Position numbers and translations under genes: made by a program
Part shown: positions 49,316 through 57,951 of the stretch, piece by piece
Layout of the letters: every line of letters begins with the position of its first letter
Position numbering within the stretch: the first letter of the stretch is position 1
The notes under the pieces: generated by a model
Databases searched by the model: none
Told to the model about the DNA's origin: nothing
What the model saw: only the letters and a program-made list of their open reading frames with translations
From: Opitutia bacterium
GTDB taxonomy: Bacteria > Verrucomicrobiota > Verrucomicrobiia > Opitutales > Opitutaceae
Assembly: GCA_947452315.1 (NCBI GenBank)
Contig: CANGCX010000001.1
Span: forward strand, 1-64,000
DNA: 64,000 nucleotides
Direction of reading: 5' to 3'

Positions 49316-50419
49316 ATGAGCGAACTACAACGCACTCCGTTGCGCGACTTCCATGCCGCCCATGGTGCCCGGCTCGTCGATTTTGCGGGATGGGAAATGC
49401 CCGTGCAGTACCGAAGTATTTTGGAGGAGCACAAGGTAGTGCGCCGGGCCGCCGGAATGTTCGATGTCAGCCACATGGGCGAAGTTGATGTGCGTGGTCC
49501 TGAGGCAGCTAAGTTTTTGAATTACCTCGTCACAAACGACATCGATAAACTCTTTCCTGGTCGCGTGCTTTATTCGCCGATGTGTTATCCTAACGGCGGA
49601 GTTGTGGACGATCTGCTTGTTTACATGCGAGGCGCGGAAGATTATTTTTTGTGCATCAACGCAGGTAACATCGTTAAGGATCTCGCGTGGATCCGTGAGC
49701 AGGCCAAAGCGTTTTCTGTTACGATCACGGATCGCTGTTCTGATTACGCCTTACTGGCCATTCAAGGGCCCAAGGCTTTTGAGATCGTGCAGTCCTTGAC
49801 TGGTGCGAAACTTGGTCTCGTTAAATATTATCACTTCACCGAGGGTACTGTTGCTGGCGTGCACTGCTTGATCAGTCGCACGGGTTACACCGGAGAAGAC
49901 GGTTTCGAGCTATACCATGCGGCCGGCGATGCCGTCGCCTTGGCGGATGCCATTTTGACGGCTGGGGCTCCTCATGGGCTCGAACTCGCGGGTCTAGGTG
50001 CTCGCGACAGCCTCCGACTGGAAGCCGGCTATCCCTTGTATGGCCACGAAATCACGCAAGAAATCTCACCGCTCACCGCCGGCCTGGGTTGGACAGTCAA
50101 ATTGAATAAAGGCTCTGATTTCATTGGCCGATCTGCACTTTTGGCGGAGAAGCATAATGGGGCTTCGCAACAAGTCGTTTTTTTTAAAACAGGCGATCGC
50201 CGTATCGTACGCGCTGATACGACAGTCTTGGACGCTGCCGGTTTAATTGTGGGGCGAGTTTTATCTGGTACGCTTTCGCCCATCCTTAACGAATCTATCG
50301 GCTCTGCGCTGGTTGCGACCTCGGCTGCCAATCAGGCTTTAGCAGTAGATATTCGTGGCGCGAAATTAAATTTGCACCTCGTAAAACCACCCTTCGTCGC
50401 ATTGAAAAAATCATCATGA
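49316..50419 (+). CDS. gcvT: glycine cleavage system aminomethyltransferase T
   Basis: 'TPLRDFHAAHGARLVDFAGWEMPVQY', 'MFDVSHMGEVDVRGP', 'ISRTGYTGEDGFELY'. Confidence 0.97.
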   Translation: MSELQRTPLRDFHAAHGARLVDFAGWEMPVQYRSILEEHKVVRRAAGMFDVSHMGEVDVRGPEAAKFLNYLVTNDIDKLFPGRVLYSPMCYPNGGVVDDLLVYMRGAEDYFLCINAGNIVKDLAWIREQAKAFSVTITDRCSDYALLAIQGPKAFEIVQSLTGAKLGLVKYYHFTEGTVAGVHCLISRTGYTGEDGFELYHAAGDAVALADAILTAGAPHGLELAGLGARDSLRLEAGYPLYGHEITQEISPLTAGLGWTVKLNKGSDFIGRSALLAEKHNGASQQVVFFKTGDRRIVRADTTVLDAAGLIVGRVLSGTLSPILNESIGSALVATSAANQALAVDIRGAKLNLHLVKPPFVALKKSS

Positions 50420-50799
50420 GCAACGTCCCTAGCCAACTCCGCTACGCTAAATCACACGAATGGCTTCATCTCGAAGCCGACGGAACCGCTACCATCGGTA
50501 TCACTGATTACGCTCAGGCTGCACTAGGTGATATCACCTATGTGCAATTACCTAAGATAGGAGCTGCGCTAAAGGCGGGTGACACCTTTGGTGTCGTTGA
50601 ATCAGTCAAAGCTGCCTCGGATCTATACCTGCCAGTTGCCGGAACGATTCTTGCCGTTAACTCAACGCTTGATAGCGCGCCCGAAACGGTAAACACCGCA
50701 CCCTACGAAGGGGGATGGATGTTAAAGCTAAAGCTATCTGATCCGTCGGCGGCTGCTTCGCTTATGGACGCTGTTGCGTATCAGAATTCACTCAACTGA
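50416..50799 (+). CDS. gcvH: glycine cleavage system protein H
   Basis: 'LRYAKSHEWLHLEADGTATIGITDYAQAALGDITYVQLP', lipoyl site 'GVVESVKAASDLYLP'. Confidence 0.97.
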   Translation: MSNVPSQLRYAKSHEWLHLEADGTATIGITDYAQAALGDITYVQLPKIGAALKAGDTFGVVESVKAASDLYLPVAGTILAVNSTLDSAPETVNTAPYEGGWMLKLKLSDPSAAASLMDAVAYQNSLN

Positions 50800-50883
50800 A
50801 GGGTTATTCAATAACCTCTGCTGGCGTGGAGGTGATTTTTGCAAAGCCTCTTCAGCCTCTTCACACCGTCTATTCTCATCCCA

Positions 50884-52008
50884 ATGCATCAATCACATCT
50901 TCGCGTTTTACGTCCTTTTTTTTTGATTTTGATGGGCCTGCTCTCGTTAGCTGGATGCAAGGACAAGCGTAGTGAGGTGCGCAAAGCTGCGGCTAATGCC
51001 GTGGTGCAACCGGTAGAAGTGATTCCTGTCGTGCGCCAGGATGTCACGGAGACACTGAGCTTGGTTGGTTCGGTCGCTCCAAATGAATCGGCTAGGATGC
51101 GCGCAGAAGTTGCAGGGTTAGTGCGTTCAATACATTTCGAGGAAGGCCAAAAGGTCGCCAAGGGCCAAATCCTTTTCACAATCGATGACACCGAACTGGT
51201 CGCTCAGACTACGCAAGCGCAGGAGGCATTCAAACTAGCCGAAATAAACCTGCAGCGAAGCCTCACTTTGTTAGGTGCTCAAAACACAACTCAGGCCGCC
51301 CACGATCGAACAATATCAGAATATAATACTGCGAAGGCCCAGCTGACGATGCTGCGTAATCGACTCGAAAAAACTCAAATTCGGGCGCCCTTCGACGGTT
51401 TCATCGGAGCGCGAACCATTTCGCCAGGAGATTACGTCACTAACCAGTCCGCGCTTACGACTATCGATGATCTCAGTCGTTTAAAACTCGATTTTCAGGT
51501 GCCTGAACGCTTCCTGCGCCGCGTCAAAATTGGGACTTCTTTCCTCGTACGCTCGCGCTCTATGGATTCAGAAAAAGCAGTAGCGGGTGAAGTTTATTTC
51601 GTTAGTTCTGTAATCAATGCAGATACTCGTTCGAGCGAAGCGAAGGGGTATCTGACCAACCCTCCACCTGATTTGAAGCCCGGAATGTTTGCCAATGTAG
51701 AATTGGTTCTTGCTGTTCATAAGGCGGTTTTGACTGTGCCAGAAGGCTCGATTTTCAATTCCAGCAAAGGGCCGCAGGTCGTGGTGGTTCGCACGAGCGG
51801 TAGCAGCGAACCAACTGCAGATTTTGTCCCCGTTACTCTTGGTTTGCGGAGTAAAGGCCTCGTCGAGATTGAACCAGTTAAAAAGGAAACCGTGCTCGAG
51901 AAAGAATCCGTTGTCTCTTCGGGGGTAGGAGCCCTGATTTTATTTCAAGGAGCCAAGCTAGCGCCACGTCCATTACGCAAAGAGTTTCGCGTCGATGGCG
52001 CGAATTGA
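50884..52008 (+). CDS. RND efflux periplasmic adaptor (lipoprotein; ORF opens at 50839)
   Basis: Lipobox 'LLSLAGCKD', 'VEVIPVVRQDVTETLSLVGSVAPNESARMRAEVAGLVRSIHFEEGQKVAKGQ', 'IRAPFDGFIGAR'. Confidence 0.93.
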   Translation: MHQSHLRVLRPFFLILMGLLSLAGCKDKRSEVRKAAANAVVQPVEVIPVVRQDVTETLSLVGSVAPNESARMRAEVAGLVRSIHFEEGQKVAKGQILFTIDDTELVAQTTQAQEAFKLAEINLQRSLTLLGAQNTTQAAHDRTISEYNTAKAQLTMLRNRLEKTQIRAPFDGFIGARTISPGDYVTNQSALTTIDDLSRLKLDFQVPERFLRRVKIGTSFLVRSRSMDSEKAVAGEVYFVSSVINADTRSSEAKGYLTNPPPDLKPGMFANVELVLAVHKAVLTVPEGSIFNSSKGPQVVVVRTSGSSEPTADFVPVTLGLRSKGLVEIEPVKKETVLEKESVVSSGVGALILFQGAKLAPRPLRKEFRVDGAN

Positions 52009-52017
52009 TCGAAGACC

Positions 52018-55000
52018 ATGATTCTTTCTGATCTATCCATCCGCCGCCCGGTCATTTGCTTGGTGGCCTCCATCATCATCATATTGGTAGGACTGCTGCG
52101 CTTTGGCGAAATGCCGGTGCGCGAATACCCCAATATCGATTCGCCGACGGTATCTATTATCGCCAATTACCCTGGGGCTTCCGCGCAAGTCGTGGAATCA
52201 AAATTGACTGAGCCATTAGAGAAGGAGGTCGCTGCTATCGAGGGTATCCGGCTCATTCGGTCTAATTCCGCCGAGCAACGCTCAACCATCACGATTGAAT
52301 TCAATCTGGGTCGTAACATTGATGAAGCGGCCAATGATATCCGTGACCGCGTGAGTCGGGTGAAACTTCCGCCCGAAATTGATGCTCCACGCGTATCAAA
52401 AGCTGATCCAGATTCTACGCCAATTTTGTCGTTATCGTTCAATTCTACGCGATTCACGCGATTGGAAATCGTTGAAATGCTCGACCGCATAGTCGTGCCG
52501 CGAGTGCAAACAGTTCCCGGCGTGGGCTCGATTATTGTAGACGGCCCACGTTACGCCATGCGGCTGTGGATCGATAGTGACCGACTTGCCGCATACAGTC
52601 TTACAGTGAGCGACGTGGAGAGCGCCCTGCGTCGGCAAAACGTCGAAGTTCCTAGCGGACGCATAGAATCCATCACGCGCGAATTCCCCATACGCTTCAT
52701 TGCCAACTTGAATGAGGTTTCAGAATTCGAGAACCTCATTTTGGCTACTCGAGGCACCTATCAGGTCAAATTTAGTGACGTTGGTCGCGTCGAACTCGGT
52801 GCCGAAGAGTACCGCACGGACACCTTGTTTAAAGGTCGACCCACCGTGGGTGTTCAAATCTTGCGACAATCACAGTCCAATTTGCTCGAGACCATCGAAG
52901 GTGTAAAAAAACTAATCCCGCTTTTTAAAACGCAGATGCCTGAGGGGATTAATATCGAAGTAAGTCGTGACGACTCGGCTTATATCTCACGCTCGGTTCA
53001 GGAAGTTTATAAAACACTTTACGAGGCTGCGATACTCGTAGTTTTGATGATTTTTTTGTTTTTGCGCAATTGGCGCGCAACTCTAATCCCCCTCGTTGCT
53101 ATCCCTGTCTCGATAATCGGATCTTTCGCCATTATCGCGGCGTTGGGATTTTCGATCAATATTCTTACCCTCCTCGCTTTTGTGCTAGGCATCGGTCTTG
53201 TGGTAGACGACGCGATTGTGATGCTGGAAAATATCTACCGGCGAATTGAGCTCGGAGAAGAAGTAATCTCGGCCTCCATTTTTGGCGCTCGCCAAGTCGC
53301 CTTTGCCGTCATTGCAACCACACTCACACTGGCGGCGGTTTTTGTACCGGTAGCTTTTCAATCTGGCCAGACAGGGCGTCTATTTTACGAGTTTGGCATC
53401 ACACTCGCGGTCTCGGTACTTGTTTCGGCCTTTGTCGCTTTGACGCTTACGCCGATGTTGTGTTCGCGCCTACTTCGGCGCCACGAATCTAATGGAGAGT
53501 CTCACGGTTGGTTTTACAATAAAACCGAACCTTTTTTTGTTGGGATGACCGCTGTTTTCGCCCGATGTCTGCAAGTTTCGCTGCGTTTCAAATATTCAGT
53601 TTTGTTTTTCGGTCTTTGTTTTGCGGTAGGTGGCGGATGGCTCTACACGCAACTTCAACGCGAACTCGTTCCGATGGAAGACCGCGGTATTTTTACGATT
53701 AATATGGTTCCGCCAGTCGGCTCCACGCCGGAATACCTCAAGCTTTACTCGGCCGAAGCTGAACAGATGGCGCTTACGATACCAGAAATCGACCGCACGT
53801 TCATGCGCATGACCGAGACTAGTTCCTACATCAACGCTACGCTTAAGCTCTGGGAAGACCGCAAACGCAAATCGCAGGAGATCACCGTTGATATGCGTAA
53901 AATGCTTCAAGCTAAAATGACAGGCGTCCAAGCCTCCGTTGCCGCAGGTCGGCCATTCGGTGGTGGCGGTGTCAAAGGCGCAGGAGCAGTTCAACTGGTT
54001 TTACAAGGACCGGAGTTCGATCAACTTCAAACTTCAGGACAGGAAATTCTGCGTCAGATGCGTGAGAGCGGTATTTTTGCTCAGCCTCGATTGGACCCTT
54101 CGCCGACGAAACCTCAACTGGATGTACGCGTTGATCGGGCTAAAGCCGCAGACTTACGCGTCGCCGTAAGCGATGTGGCCTCAACGTTAGAAACGATGCT
54201 AGGCAGTCGGCGTGTGACTCAATTCCAGCGTGGTAGTCAGCAATACTACGTCATGCTCCAAATCGAGGATGCCGAGCGGGTCACGCCTAACGATCTAGGC
54301 CGTCTTTATGTCAAATCCGGCACTGGGCATCTCGTGCAATTGAGTAATTTAGTTACTTGGTCTGAGAATACCGTACCGGAGAATTACCCTCACTTTAATC
54401 GTCTACGCTCAGTCACGGTTTCTTCTCAATTAGCTGACGGAGTTACTATTGGTGATGCAGTCGAATTTTTACAACGTCAGGTTAGGGACGTGTTACCCGT
54501 AGGTTATTCGTATTCCTGGGACGGGGAATCACGTCAATATGTCGAAGGAGCCAGTGACACCTCGAAGCTCTTTGGACTGGCTCTTTTGTTCACGTTTTTG
54601 ATTTTGGCTGCGCAATTTGAATCCTGGATTCATCCTCTCACTATTCTGACCGGAGTAGTCTTCGCTGTCGCTGGGGGAATTGCTGTCCTTTACTGTTCCA
54701 GATATTGGGGGGTGGCTATGACTGATAATATTTTCTCTAGATTTGGACTCATTCTCCTCATCGGACTAGTGGCCAAAAACGGTATTCTAATCGTTGAATT
54801 CGCCAATCAGCTTCAAGTGGAAAAAGGAGTCGATGCCGCGCACGCCGTGTTTGAAGCAGCGACACTACGTTTCCGACCGATTCTGATGACATCGGTTGCC
54901 ACCATTCTTGGCGCCGTTCCCATTGCCTTTGCGCACGGCGCTGGCGCCGAGACGCGGAATCCCCTCGGTTTGGTTGTTGTCGGTGGATTAAGTATCGCGA

Positions 55001-55161
55001 CCGCGCTCACTCTATTCGTCATCCCAATCGTGTACACGTTGATGGACAGAGCGTGCTTGAGGTTCACGGGTAAAACCAGCGCCGATGGTCTTAAACAAGC
55101 ACACCGTATCGAGCAGGAGACAATGGCACCTTTTCAATCGAACCCGACCGAATCTCGCTGA
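52018..55161 (+). CDS. RND efflux permease (AcrB/HAE1-like)
   Basis: 'LSIRRPVICLVASIIIILVGL', 'REYPNIDSPTVSIIANYPGASAQVVESKLTEPLE', 'GIGLVVDDAIVMLENIYRR'. Confidence 0.95.
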   Translation: MILSDLSIRRPVICLVASIIIILVGLLRFGEMPVREYPNIDSPTVSIIANYPGASAQVVESKLTEPLEKEVAAIEGIRLIRSNSAEQRSTITIEFNLGRNIDEAANDIRDRVSRVKLPPEIDAPRVSKADPDSTPILSLSFNSTRFTRLEIVEMLDRIVVPRVQTVPGVGSIIVDGPRYAMRLWIDSDRLAAYSLTVSDVESALRRQNVEVPSGRIESITREFPIRFIANLNEVSEFENLILATRGTYQVKFSDVGRVELGAEEYRTDTLFKGRPTVGVQILRQSQSNLLETIEGVKKLIPLFKTQMPEGINIEVSRDDSAYISRSVQEVYKTLYEAAILVVLMIFLFLRNWRATLIPLVAIPVSIIGSFAIIAALGFSINILTLLAFVLGIGLVVDDAIVMLENIYRRIELGEEVISASIFGARQVAFAVIATTLTLAAVFVPVAFQSGQTGRLFYEFGITLAVSVLVSAFVALTLTPMLCSRLLRRHESNGESHGWFYNKTEPFFVGMTAVFARCLQVSLRFKYSVLFFGLCFAVGGGWLYTQLQRELVPMEDRGIFTINMVPPVGSTPEYLKLYSAEAEQMALTIPEIDRTFMRMTETSSYINATLKLWEDRKRKSQEITVDMRKMLQAKMTGVQASVAAGRPFGGGGVKGAGAVQLVLQGPEFDQLQTSGQEILRQMRESGIFAQPRLDPSPTKPQLDVRVDRAKAADLRVAVSDVASTLETMLGSRRVTQFQRGSQQYYVMLQIEDAERVTPNDLGRLYVKSGTGHLVQLSNLVTWSENTVPENYPHFNRLRSVTVSSQLADGVTIGDAVEFLQRQVRDVLPVGYSYSWDGESRQYVEGASDTSKLFGLALLFTFLILAAQFESWIHPLTILTGVVFAVAGGIAVLYCSRYWGVAMTDNIFSRFGLILLIGLVAKNGILIVEFANQLQVEKGVDAAHAVFEAATLRFRPILMTSVATILGAVPIAFAHGAGAETRNPLGLVVVGGLSIATALTLFVIPIVYTLMDRACLRFTGKTSADGLKQAHRIEQETMAPFQSNPTESR

Positions 55162-55183
55162 TCGCTAACCAGAGCTTAGTTGT

Positions 55184-56473
55184 TTATTTAATCGAATTTG
55201 ACTCCGTAGGTTCGAGATTTTTTGGGAACGAAACTCCCTCCCAGCGCGCAATCACAGCTGGAGCCGTGCAATGCCCTAAGACATTTACGCTCGTGCGTAT
55301 GGGATCAATCAATGCGTCGATACCTAGTAGCAGTCCGAGTCCTTCCATCGGTAAACCGAAACTTTGAAACAACGCAGTGAGCACAACAAAATTAGCCCGC
55401 GGAATACCGGCGACGCCCTTACTCGTAAGTTTTAACGTGAGCAAAATCAGTAATTGTTGATCAAACGAGAGCGGGACGTGGGCTGCCTGAGCGACAAACA
55501 ACGTAGCAAGTCCAAGGAAAAGTGTACTCCCGCACAAATTTAGACTAAGGCTCAATGGAGCAACGACACCAAGAATGCGGCTCGGAACACCAAAGCGCTC
55601 CATGTTTTCAAGCGTCTGAGGCAGAGCAGCCGCGCTGGAGGTCGTTCCAAAAGCGATCAGGAACGGTTCCCTTACAAAGTGAATAAATCGGCGGAGAGGG
55701 ACTCCAAATAGAGCGATTGAGCCACCGAGAAATAATATCAGAAACAAAAGTTCTGCTCCCCAAGCGGCGATAAAAAGGCGAAACAAGCCGAATAAGACGT
55801 CCAAGCCACCGGAAGCGACGGTGCCCGAAATCGCCGCGAATACCGCGAGTGGAGCCAGATACATAATCAAGTGGGTGAATCGAAACGCTACACCGACCAC
55901 TGCATCCGCAAGAGCTAGGACCGGTTTGGCGCGCTCACCCGCGGACAAACACGCCACGCCGAATAAAAAGCTGAAAACAACGATCTGAAGCACATCGCCC
56001 CTAGCCATCGCATCAATGATGCTGGTTGGGAATGCATTCACAAACACGTCGAGAAATGAAAGTTTTTGCGCGGCCGGAATCGCTTGCGCAGCTAAAGTTA
56101 CATGCGCACCTGGTTGGAAAATAACTGCTGCGAACCAACCAAGAAGTAGGGCTACGGTAGTCGCGACTTCGAAATATAAAAACGATTTCCAGCCCAAGCG
56201 ACCTAGGTCACGCATGCCGCCGATTCCGCCAACCGCGCGGACTAAGACGCCAAATAAGACCGGCGCTATGATGGCGCGAATTAAACGCAGGAAAATATCA
56301 CTGATGAATTTAAGATGTCCTGCCGACTGAGGGGCGAGGAAACCAAAGGCGATACCACCGAGAGCAGCCAGTAGCATCCACTGCGCTAGAGAAATCTGGG
56401 TGATGAACGCGAACGCAGACTTGCGCGGCGTTAATTGGTTTGGAGCAACAGGGCTAGATTGTGTAAGAGACAT
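55184..56473 (-). CDS. dicarboxylate/amino acid:cation symporter (DAACS/SDF family)
   Basis: 'FLRLIRAIIAPVLFGVLVRAV', 'FGTTSSAAALPQTLENM', 'KGVAGIPRANFVVL'. Confidence 0.9.
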   Translation of the reverse strand: MSLTQSSPVAPNQLTPRKSAFAFITQISLAQWMLLAALGGIAFGFLAPQSAGHLKFISDIFLRLIRAIIAPVLFGVLVRAVGGIGGMRDLGRLGWKSFLYFEVATTVALLLGWFAAVIFQPGAHVTLAAQAIPAAQKLSFLDVFVNAFPTSIIDAMARGDVLQIVVFSFLFGVACLSAGERAKPVLALADAVVGVAFRFTHLIMYLAPLAVFAAISGTVASGGLDVLFGLFRLFIAAWGAELLFLILFLGGSIALFGVPLRRFIHFVREPFLIAFGTTSSAAALPQTLENMERFGVPSRILGVVAPLSLSLNLCGSTLFLGLATLFVAQAAHVPLSFDQQLLILLTLKLTSKGVAGIPRANFVVLTALFQSFGLPMEGLGLLLGIDALIDPIRTSVNVLGHCTAPAVIARWEGVSFPKNLEPTESNSIK

Positions 56474-56490
56474 GGGGTCAGGTTTTAATT

Positions 56491-56961
56491 TTAGGGTTTA
56501 ATTAAAGAGGAAGAAATAGAGTTAGTTCGGCGCTGCAGCCAGACTGCAGCCCAAAGCATAAGACAGGCCCGTATAAGGGCTATAAAGGGCAAATTAATCC
56601 AAAGACCACGAGCGGATCCAAAGCAGCCGCAGTTCAAGTCCAAACCTCGAATCATTGCTTGAGTCAGCATCAGTACAAAAATCGAGGACATGGCCACGGC
56701 GAGTAAACTCACGCTCTGGCGCCAAAAACCAGTGATCAAGCCGACACCACAGATCAACTCAAGGCAGGGGAAGGCGACTGCGATAAGCCTACTGAGGAGA
56801 TCGGGCATCGGTAGCTCGTAGGCTAGCAGATCGGCATGAAAACCGATGGGGTCAGAAATTTTTAGAAAACCCGCTAGGCAAAACACCGCGCCTAGCGCCC
56901 AACGTACCCCTAGTAGGGACTTGGGTGATATCCGCTGCAGAAATTTCCGGATAGATTTCAA
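56491..56961 (-). CDS. MauE/DoxX-like membrane protein (TTG start)
   Basis: 'WALGAVFCLAGFLKISDPIGFHADLLAYELPMPDLLSRLIAVAFPCLELICGVGLITGFWR ... DLNCGCFG'. Confidence 0.8.
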   Translation of the reverse strand: MKSIRKFLQRISPKSLLGVRWALGAVFCLAGFLKISDPIGFHADLLAYELPMPDLLSRLIAVAFPCLELICGVGLITGFWRQSVSLLAVAMSSIFVLMLTQAMIRGLDLNCGCFGSARGLWINLPFIALIRACLMLWAAVWLQRRTNSISSSLIKP

Positions 56962-57137
56962 GAAGCTAACGGAATGACTTTAAAAACCGGAAGCGGGCGG
57001 GGGAATACGAGGCGTTGTTTAGGCCGAAACCAATCAAGTGCCAGACCTAGAGCAAGCGAGAGCACACCCAGAATCACTAGTCGAAAGGCCTGTCTTGTTC
57101 TCAGCGGGTGCCTCAGCGCGTTGAATATGGGGTGCAT
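56958..57137 (-). CDS. small single-TM ORF (59 aa), not in the supplied ORF list
   Basis: Hand translation MHPIFNALRHPLRTRQAFRLVILGVLSLALGLALDWFRPKQRLVFPRPLPVFKVIPLAS*; stop overlaps the MauE-like TTG start (TTGA), start adjoins the stop of the DsbA-like gene. Confidence 0.6.
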   Translation of the reverse strand: MHPIFNALRHPLRTRQAFRLVILGVLSLALGLALDWFRPKQRLVFPRPLPVFKVIPLAS

Positions 57138-57139
57138 AG

Positions 57140-57817
57140 TTAAGGCGTTTTGAGCAACTCATCAAAGACCCGCTGAAACTGATCGAGCGTTTGGGCGCCA
57201 GCGATCGATGTTTCTGTGATCTGACCATTTGGTCCCATTTTCCAAATTAGAAAAGTCGGCGTGCCTTTGAGTTTAAGCCGAGTGTAGAGGGCGAAATCAG
57301 CCACGACGGCATTGCGGGTTGGGCGTTCGCGCAGACACATATCGAGTTCTTCGCGATTTATATGCGCGCTCTTGGCAACCAGTGACTCGAGCATACTGGG
57401 AGCGCGATGGGCGACTTGGAAGAGGCTGTCGAGCATGTCCCAGTATTTGCCTTGTTGGTGGGCGCAATGGGCTATGTCGAAAATTTTACTGAATTGATCA
57501 GAAGGATCGTCAGACGCGTTAAGCACGACCCACTGCACGTGGCCGGGCTTGATGTACTTCTCACTCAATCGAGGGAAAACCACCTCGTGGAATTTGCGGC
57601 AATGCGTGCATTTGAAGCTAGAGACTTCAACGACCACTATAGGGGCCTCGGCTGAACCTATGCTTGGTCGATTAGCCAAGACAATGGGAAGCCGCTGGCG
57701 AAATTCTGTCGCTGCAGAGCGGCGGATAGAAGACACAACTTCTTCCGCGTCGAGCGGATGGACTAAAATGCAACTAAACCCCAGAGCTACTAACAACAAT
57801 CTACCGCAGAAAATCAT
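57140..57817 (-). CDS. DsbA-like thioredoxin-fold protein, secreted (ORF opens at 57895)
   Basis: Signal 'MIFCGRLLLVALGFSCILVHPLDA', 'EAPIVVVEVSSFKCTHCRKFHEVVFPRL', 'LKLKGTPTFLIW'. Confidence 0.85.
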   Translation of the reverse strand: MIFCGRLLLVALGFSCILVHPLDAEEVVSSIRRSAATEFRQRLPIVLANRPSIGSAEAPIVVVEVSSFKCTHCRKFHEVVFPRLSEKYIKPGHVQWVVLNASDDPSDQFSKIFDIAHCAHQQGKYWDMLDSLFQVAHRAPSMLESLVAKSAHINREELDMCLRERPTRNAVVADFALYTRLKLKGTPTFLIWKMGPNGQITETSIAGAQTLDQFQRVFDELLKTP

Positions 57818-57886
57818 TTTTAGTCTACCTTTGTTGGTATGCAGCGATGGACCATCAGAGAGCAAGTTGGTTGTTCTAAGAACAAA

Positions 57887-57944
57887 ACGTAACAAAAATT
57901 CGGCGCCGGCAACGCTAACTCGCAGGCGAAGCCGGCGCCGAATT
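57887..57944 (-). terminator. intrinsic terminator of the 57952-60786 TonB-receptor gene
   Basis: AATTCGGCGCCGGC-20 nt-GCCGGCGCCGAATT, 14-bp perfect stem, followed on minus strand by a T-rich stretch. Confidence 0.85.
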
Positions 57945-57951
57945 AAGGTGC

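Noticed and set aside
52018-55161. RND adaptor/permease pair as a novel system
   Set aside because: Sequence motifs and order match the common AcrA/AcrB-type efflux arrangement; nothing unusual beyond the absence of an adjacent outer-membrane channel gene.
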